Shown: piece after piece, positions 58,608 through 64,000 of the stretch
How the letters are laid out: every line of letters begins with the position of its first letter
Numbering within the stretch: position 1 is the first letter of the stretch
DNA from: Zanthoxylum bungeanum
Taxonomy: Eukaryota > Streptophyta > Magnoliopsida > Sapindales > Rutaceae
Direction: 5' to 3'
Length of the DNA: 64,000 nucleotides
Assembly: GCA_019454045.1 (NCBI GenBank)
Contig: SKCR01021385.1
Span: 1-64,000, forward strand
Program-made: the position numbers and the translations under genes
Notes under the pieces: generated by a model
Seen by the model: only the letters and a program-made list of their open reading frames with translations
Told to the model about the DNA's origin: nothing
The model's database searches: none

Positions 58608-59416
58608 GATGAGACGGGGGTGTACAAGAACCTCTTACAGGAAATTGCTCAAAGAGTTGGAGCTCCATTGCCGCAATACACTACAATCAGGTCAGACCTA
58701 GGACACCTGCCTGCTTTCAGAGGGATTGTAGAATTGGCTGGGACAACCTCTTACTCCTGGCAAATGACACAAAACCTGTGCTGCCACAACTGTATGGCAC
58801 AGAAGGCCATGTGGCTAGACCTCAAAAATTCCCTGTGGCAGGAGCTGCTCCTTATGTTCCCATCCGACAATATAGGTCTTCTTGCCATGGCATTGCACTG
58901 CCAGTGACAGTAAGAACTGCGGTGCCCTGTTTCTCAGCACCCCCACACCCACCACAATCTGTGCTTCCGCTTCAGCTGATGCGTGCTCCACCTGTACGAA
59001 TTGCTCCATCTGTCACCATTAGACAAGCTGTGCCAGTATATGCTGCTGCTCCACCAGTTCGAAAAGACGATTCTCTGACTATCCCCAAAGAAGATCCTCT
59101 GGCCACTCCTGCTCCTGCTGCTTAAAAACTAGATTCTCCCATTCTTATTTCTCCTGCCATTCTAAAATATCATTCAACTGGTGCCGCCACCGCTGCCATT
59201 CAGAAAGAAGATCCTCCAACTTTTCCTGCTCCTGCTGTTCTGAAAGAAGATTCTCAAACTGTTCCTGCTCCTGCCGTTCAGAAACAAAATCCTCCAACTG
59301 CTGTTGCTTCTGCTGTCCAGAAAGAAGATGGTCCAAATTATACTACTTCTCTGCTAGATGGAATACTGTCTCAAGTAGAAAAAAGTGAGAACACAATCCC
59401 AAACAACATTGCTTGA
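58608..59416 (+). pseudogene. Fragment of a DRB2/3-like dsRNA-binding protein gene
   Basis: After a 3' splice site the frame reads DETGVYKNLLQEIAQR, PLPQYTTIRSDLGHLPAF and RGIVELAGTT: the first half of the second dsRBD of plant DRB proteins (helix 1 and strands 1-2). Strand 3 and helix 2 with the lysine-rich KKxAxK motif are missing, and the frame changes. In the new frame PVLPQLYGTEGHVARPQKF, APYVPIRQYRSS, PPVRIAPSVTIRQAVPVYAA and repeated PAPAV(L/Q)KED units match the DRB C-terminal tail. One TAA (59123-59125) interrupts it before the stop at 59414. DRB proteins partner Dicer-like enzymes in small-RNA biogenesis. No first dsRBD exon was found upstream. It is a gene remnant or a captured piece, not a working gene. 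Confidence 0.75.
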
Positions 59417-60130
59417 GACAACTTAAAATTTAATAGCGTTTAAGGTTAAAAAAAGGAAAAAGATCAGGGTTTGGTAATGGAATTAAGTTTATTTTGTCAT
59501 CTCCTCCCCTATTATCATATAATTGTTTATATTTCGCTTTCGGTGTTTTTATCATTTTCCATTTTGATTTTCGTTTTCTTAGAGTTCTGCAGGCTACATA
59601 TCAGTATCAGAAGGTCTATATCTTTGCAATTCACGAGCAGCATGGTTGATTCATTTGCCCATATTTTTCCCATTTTCACCTGTTTGTTCATATTCTGTTT
59701 CAAAATTTTGTTGCAGCTTGCAGGATAGATCATTTGGTCATGCTGAGTGATTAGAACTTCAATGTTGTATTAAATGCTTATCCTTCTGAGATTGGAAAAA
59801 ATGAACAGCTTCTCATGGGACAAGGCTCTGGATATTGTCCTTAAATTTTCCATATTGTTGGTGACATGAAATTGAATTTGTTTTATGCCTTGAAAGAAAG
59901 GGTGTTAAAACAAACTTGTATTGATCCAATATGTTTCCCAAGAAATTGGCATGTGCTATCTCTCAATCATTAAGAAATTGGAGCATCCCATGTCTCTGAA
60001 AATGACCAGAAAGTCGTGCAGAGTCCATTTATGTTGTCATATAATGCTGGGTTCACATTAAGTCATTAATTAGCAGGTGATTAATCAAATCCTCTCTATC
60101 ACATCACAAGCGGGGCTGCTTTTAATTCCT
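59417..60130. other. Downstream flank of the DRB fragment
   Basis: Probably 3' untranslated and flanking DNA of the DRB gene. It has pyrimidine-rich tracts followed by TTCTTAG and TTGCAG, acceptor-like sites near 59580 and 59715. An 85-codon hydrophobic frame (59471-59728) is best read as chance in T-rich DNA. Confidence 0.35.
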
Positions 60131-60134
60131 TATA

Positions 60135-60500
60135 CTAGACTCGGCCACGGTTTCGATTCGGAATCAAAAGGAACCGTCCGGTTCCTGTTCCGGAACCGAA
60201 ATCGATTCCGTACGGTTCGGTTAGAGTTCTCACCCTAGTCGAATGGTTGGATTCGGACAGTTCCAACCGGAGCTGTTGGAACCGTTCGATTCTAATATTA
60301 CTATAATAAAATTTAAGTTCAAATAAATATATTTTTTTCAAGTTCAAGTTGAAGTTATTTATTTTAATTTAAGTTTTTAATTTAATATAATAAAATTCAA
60401 ATAGATAAATTTTTTATTATATTTATTTGATAATAATATCGAATTACAAATTTTTAAAAAAAATTATTTTCCATTTTTTTAAATTATTTTAAAAAAAAAA
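60135..60500. other. GAACCG-rich segment, possibly a degraded hAT-type element
   Basis: 60140-60300 is dense in GGAACCG and CGGTTC words in both orientations, much like the interior of the MITE at 27267, and is followed by AT-rich DNA. No clear terminal repeats or TSD were found. Confidence 0.3.
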
Positions 60501-60668
60501 AATTGAGCTTGTTGCCACTGGACTTATGGGTTAGAGCTTTCCTTATCATCAATCTAAGACTTCCAAAAAGGAGTTTTGGCCGAAAAATGATAAACATATA
60601 GATGAGTGACAAAAACTAAAAAAAATATTCTTATTATACTTTTAAAATTATTTTTTAACTTGGAAATA

Positions 60669-61012
60669 TGGTTGTAAATGAATCGAGTTGTTCATGAACA
60701 ACTCTAGCTCGGCTCGCATTTGACTTGATTCGAGATCGATTCGTGTAATAAATGAGTCCTTCGAACTCGAAAATAATACATTGATTATTTAAAATTAAAT
60801 TAAGTAAATAAAATTTTAAATTTTAAATTTTAAATTAATCGAGTCGAGCAAAACCAATTCGTTTAGTAATCGAATTTGATCCGAGCTCAAGCATAATATA
60901 TTCTTAACGAGTCGAATTCAAACAACACATTTAAAACTCGATTGGAGTTCGAACTCATATTGATACTTATGGAGTCGAGTCGAATTATACTCAGCTCGAT
61001 TATACACCTACC
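60669..61012. mobile_element. hAT-type MITE with a near-perfect 8-bp TSD
   Basis: TGGAAATA (60661-60668) and TGGATATA (61013-61020) differ at one base. The ends TGGTTGTAAATGAATCGAG and CTCGATTATACACCTACC are imperfect inverted repeats of the G(G/T)TGTAAA..CGAG type seen in plant hAT elements. The interior holds many TCGAG/CTCGA words. There is no coding capacity. Confidence 0.7.
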
Positions 61013-61242
61013 TGGATATAACCATCCTTTTCAACCTGATAAATGAAAATGAATTGGCTTCCATTTTTCAGGCCTCTTGCTCATCTAATCCAATTATTAA
61101 TCTAAATGTGCACTTTGATTTTATCATCTTTCTGCAGTTGTAATGAAAGAAAAATGATAATCTTAGTCATGTAATTTTGGAAACCATTTTTACCGTTTTG
61201 TATGAGATTATATTCAAATTACTCAGTGATTTGATTAGGATT

Positions 61243-62019
61243 TGTTGATGGTGTTTTTAGGCACTATGGTATTTAAGACAGCACGACAGGGGCAAAAGGG
61301 TAATTTTCTCCTTGGTCAAAGATCATTAATACCGACCCGACCACATGAGTGAGTGGCCGAGAACTTTATGATCCGATAACCGACCACTTTGGTTCGGATG
61401 ACCGAGCACTATCAGATCGGTAGCAGCATTCTCAGCACAAATGACCATCATGACCGACCACATGAAGACCGAGCATAGGGCAAGACATGATCGGGAAAAT
61501 AAGGCATTATATCCATATGAGATAAGATAATAAGTTATCCTACTGTCATGGGGTAAACTAGTAAGTCAATGTCCTAATATGATAAAGGAAGTAAAAGTAG
61601 TTTTGACTAGGAATCCTTATGGGAAAAAGGAATAGTTTCAGCTAGGAAACTCTTGTACAAATAGGAATATGATTTCTGTATTATTATAAATAGAAGGGTA
61701 GAGCATGTGTAAAGGAGCATCTAAAAATCATCACAAGAGTAAGAGATTAGTGTCATAGAGCTCTGATTTGTAAAAGCAAAGAGGAGATCTGAGGAGTGAA
61801 TTTGAGTAATAAAAAGTATCATCTTGTTTGTGCCCGTGGACGTAGGTCGGATCCAAATCCACCGAACCACGTTAAATCTCCTTGTTGATTGGTGTATTTA
61901 TTTGTTTTTCGCTAAGTTTGCCTTTGGTCCCCCATAACCAAACAAATTCACTATTGAAGGAGGATTTCCTCGGGAGTGATATTCCCATATTGCCCTGAGA
62001 CCAAAATCCACCGTCAACA
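61243..62019 (+). mobile_element. 5' LTR of a Ty3-gypsy element (777 bp)
   Basis: TGTTGATGG at the start and CCGTCAACA at the end form inverted termini. One base later comes a primer site. TATAAATAG lies at 61685-61693. The partner LTR is outside the window, so no age estimate is possible, and no TSD can be checked. Confidence 0.9.
61685..61693 (+). promoter_or_regulatory. TATA box of the Ty3-gypsy LTR
   Basis: TATAAATAG, a close match to the plant TATA consensus, with about 325 bp left to the LTR end for the R and U5 parts. Confidence 0.65.
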
Positions 62020-62021
62020 GT

Positions 62022-62039
62022 TGGCGCCGTCTGTGGGGA
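62022..62039 (+). promoter_or_regulatory. Primer binding site of the Ty3-gypsy element
   Basis: TGGCGCCGTCTGTGGGGA begins two bases after the LTR end. This primer sequence is common in plant Ty3-gypsy elements of the Tat/Retand kind and fixes both element orientation and LTR boundary. Confidence 0.9.
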
Positions 62040-62072
62040 ACCTCACAAAAAGCAGTTCACGTGATAAGACAA

Positions 62073-64000
62073 ATGGCGGAGGACGGAAATCACCAACCAG
62101 GAGGTCCGGCAATGGACTGGATGAAAAAAATGGAAGATGGCATGAGGACTATGATGGATCGACTAGAAAGAATGGAAGGAGCAAACAACGAGAGAACTGA
62201 AACCGAGGCCGGACAGAGGAGAGAAAGAGGGAAAAGAGTAGTAGATGTAAGTGAAGACGAGGGACCCAGAAAGAGAGGCCCCTATGGGATAAGATCTGCG
62301 GTGGTAGGAAGATCAGAAGACACATGGGAAGAAGAAGAGAAGGAACAATCACCCGACCCCTCCTCCGACAGTTTTTACAACTCCAAGAGGGAGGATAGAA
62401 AGTATAACGAGGACGTACAGGAGACCTCTGAGCTCAAAGAACGCCACGCCCGGAACGACAGGCGAACAGAAGGACACAGAAGGCGACATAGGGGCACAAC
62501 CCGTGAAATAAAGTCTTGGCTAAGAAAGGAGATGACCAGATGGGAAGAAGGCCTCAAGATCAGGGCGGGAGACACCCGAGGCGAGGAAGAAGGGTCTCCC
62601 CTTACGGAAGAGATAATGTCAGCACAGTTCCCGAAGCGATTCAACATGCCGACCATGGCACCATACAAAGGCCACTCCGACCCAAAATCCCACATCGAAA
62701 ACTTTGTCCTCCTGATGGAAGTACAGGGAGTAACGGGCGACGCCATATGCAAAGTTTTCCCCCTAACTCTGGCCGGACCGGCCATCCTATGGTACAGAAG
62801 CCTAGCTCCGAGAAGCATCAACAGCTTCACACAACTAAAGAAGTCATTCATACGACACTTCAAAGGGGCTTGTGTTCCTAAGAAAACGATTGGAGAACTC
62901 AGGCTCATGAAGCAAGAAGACGATGAACCTCTGAAGATATTTATTGAAAGATACCATAATATGGTACTCGAGGTCGGAGGGTATGAATCCCCCGAGGCCC
63001 TGGAAAGTTTGAAAGGAGCCTTGAGGGTCGGAAAACTGTGGACCCACCTGAGGATCCATGAGACACCAGACTACGCTACCGCACTGGAGGTAGCCAGGAA
63101 GTACGTCCTACTAGAAAGCGAGGAAAAAGTATCCCGGAGAGGGACAACCACCAGAGAAAGGGTAACCAGGAGAGAAGACCATCGGCGACCGGAGAGAGAA
63201 TTCCGGAAGTTCAATCCAAGACCCAAAGAGTTCAAACCAATGGCACAAAAGGATCAAGGCAAAAGGCCCGCAACTCAAGTAAACCATGTGGTCGGGGAAG
63301 ATGCATACATTCCCCTAAAGAAACCACTAGGGCGAATTGTCATGGAAATCCAGGGGAAAGGCCTCTTAGTAGAACCCGACCAAAGGAGATTCCCCCCGGA
63401 CAAAAGAAACCAAAGGGCTTATTGTGTACACCACAACGCCAAAGGACATGCAACGGACGGATGTAAAGATCTGCGAGAACAAATGGAAGACCTGGCACGG
63501 AACGGGTATCTCAACAAATACATCGACCACGAGGTCATGACAGCCAGACAAAGAGAACGTGGTCGCCAAATCAATATCATCGCAGGAGGAAGAACACTGG
63601 CCGGAAACTCTAACCGGTCAAGGAAAGATTACAGCAGAACCCAAGGACCAGATGTCTTACAAACAGAGCAGGGCACAAGGCTACCGGGAGGCCGGTCAGT
63701 ACCAATAATGTTCACCGAGGAGGATACCCGAGGAGTAAGTTTCCCTCATGACGATGCATTGATAATCAAGGCAGTCATCAGCGGGTCAGAAGTAGACAGA
63801 ATCCTAGTGGACCCCGGGAGCGCAGTGGATATAATTTCCAGAGAAGCGCTGGACAACCTAGGGGTAGAATATGCAACCCTTACCAACGATAGCACCCCCT
63901 TATACGGTTTCGGAGGAGCAGCCGTTATCCCACTGGGAAGAATACAGTTGGCAATAACTGTCGGGACACATCCCCGGACCCGGACGATCATGACAGACTT
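62073..64000 (+). CDS. Ty3-gypsy gag-pro polyprotein, uninterrupted, cut by the window edge
   Basis: From ATG at 62073 the frame is open for 642 codons to the last base, with no stop; the right end is missing only because the window ends. The first 170 residues are charged (WMKKMEDGMRTMMDRLERM, then Glu/Arg-rich). The Gag core follows: FPKRFNMPTMAPYKGHSDP, AICKVFPLTLAGPAILWYRS and FTQLKKSFIRHFKG (about residues 180-265), LKIFIERYHNMV, and DYATALEVARKYV. A zinc-binding CVYHHNAKGHATDGC lies near residue 450. The protease site is ILVDPGSAVDIIS near residue 577, with Pro where Ser or Thr of D-(S/T)-G is usual. It is GC-richer than the rest of the window. Lack of damage suggests a fairly recent insertion. 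RT, RNase H and integrase are expected beyond the edge. Confidence 0.9.
   Translation, partial: MAEDGNHQPGGPAMDWMKKMEDGMRTMMDRLERMEGANNERTETEAGQRRERGKRVVDVSEDEGPRKRGPYGIRSAVVGRSEDTWEEEEKEQSPDPSSDSFYNSKREDRKYNEDVQETSELKERHARNDRRTEGHRRRHRGTTREIKSWLRKEMTRWEEGLKIRAGDTRGEEEGSPLTEEIMSAQFPKRFNMPTMAPYKGHSDPKSHIENFVLLMEVQGVTGDAICKVFPLTLAGPAILWYRSLAPRSINSFTQLKKSFIRHFKGACVPKKTIGELRLMKQEDDEPLKIFIERYHNMVLEVGGYESPEALESLKGALRVGKLWTHLRIHETPDYATALEVARKYVLLESEEKVSRRGTTTRERVTRREDHRRPEREFRKFNPRPKEFKPMAQKDQGKRPATQVNHVVGEDAYIPLKKPLGRIVMEIQGKGLLVEPDQRRFPPDKRNQRAYCVHHNAKGHATDGCKDLREQMEDLARNGYLNKYIDHEVMTARQRERGRQINIIAGGRTLAGNSNRSRKDYSRTQGPDVLQTEQGTRLPGGRSVPIMFTEEDTRGVSFPHDDALIIKAVISGSEVDRILVDPGSAVDIISREALDNLGVEYATLTNDSTPLYGFGGAAVIPLGRIQLAITVGTHPRTRTIMTD

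Noticed and set aside
59471..59728. Hydrophobic 85-codon frame that could look like a small membrane protein
   Set aside because: It lies in T-rich DNA downstream of the DRB stop; such DNA gives Phe/Leu/Ile-rich frames by chance.
61243..62019. Kinship of the 61.2-kb LTR with the segment 4830-6391
   Set aside because: Only generic LTR features are shared; ends and interior words differ.
1..64000. CRISPR array, bacterial operon or viral genome
   Set aside because: Repeats here are tandem or interspersed transposon sequence without regular spacers; genes are plant retroelement type with introns and TATA boxes.
1..64000. tRNA and rRNA genes
   Set aside because: Only B-box-like sequences inside SINEs and tRNA-complementary primer sites were seen; no cloverleaf-like gene was found by eye.

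Overview
The window is a repeat-dense stretch of nuclear DNA from a flowering plant, probably a eudicot. The evidence is Ty1-copia and Ty3-gypsy LTR retrotransposons with plant-type primer binding sites, a MULE transposase of the FAR1-like kind, a plant L1-type LINE with a C-terminal RNase H domain, tRNA-derived SINEs, hAT-type non-autonomous elements, and a fragment of a plant dsRNA-binding (DRB) gene. No intact host gene, tRNA, rRNA or CRISPR array was seen. Almost every coding trace is a decayed transposable element. The one long uninterrupted reading frame is the gag-pro of a Ty3-gypsy element that runs off the right edge.

Layout. 1-3352: end of a long-LTR element (here G1), with its 3.1-kb LTR. 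3.4-6.4 kb: a minus-strand transposon gene with its own promoter, five 145-bp tandem repeats and an LTR-like segment. 6.9-15.5 kb: a decayed Ty1-copia element, split in its RNase H domain by a minus-strand solo LTR of another copia family (Copia-B). 16.3-17.7 kb: a large inverted repeat around a gag fragment. 18.3-22.65 kb: a MULE with a 9-bp target-site duplication (TSD), coding for a degenerate transposase followed by an OTU-protease-like domain. 23-25.3 kb: small retroposons and fragments. 25.3-29.3 kb: copia LTR pieces and a minus-strand copia pol remnant carrying a hAT MITE.

29.3-43.6 kb: Copia-B, arranged LTR - noncoding interior - LTR - partial interior. Its first LTR holds two nested insertions, a 2.1-kb LTR-like element (X) and an inverted G1 solo LTR. 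The second LTR preserves both empty sites. 43.6-53.86 kb: a minus-strand copia LTR split by a 9.1-kb copia element (Copia-C) with both LTRs and most of gag-pol. 53.9-61.0 kb: LTR fragments, a SINE, a second X copy, a 5'-truncated LINE, the DRB fragment and a hAT-like element. 61.2-64 kb: LTR, primer binding site and gag-pro of a Ty3-gypsy element that looks young.

The genes do not form a pathway. What the window records is an order of insertions, shown by TSDs, empty sites in paralogous copies and split domains. The most unusual items are a cluster of perfect G-box/ABRE-like sites inside X, the transposase-plus-OTU arrangement, the DRB fragment that has lost the second half of its dsRBD, and the hairpin-forming inverted repeat. 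Boundaries given with 'about' are estimates by eye.
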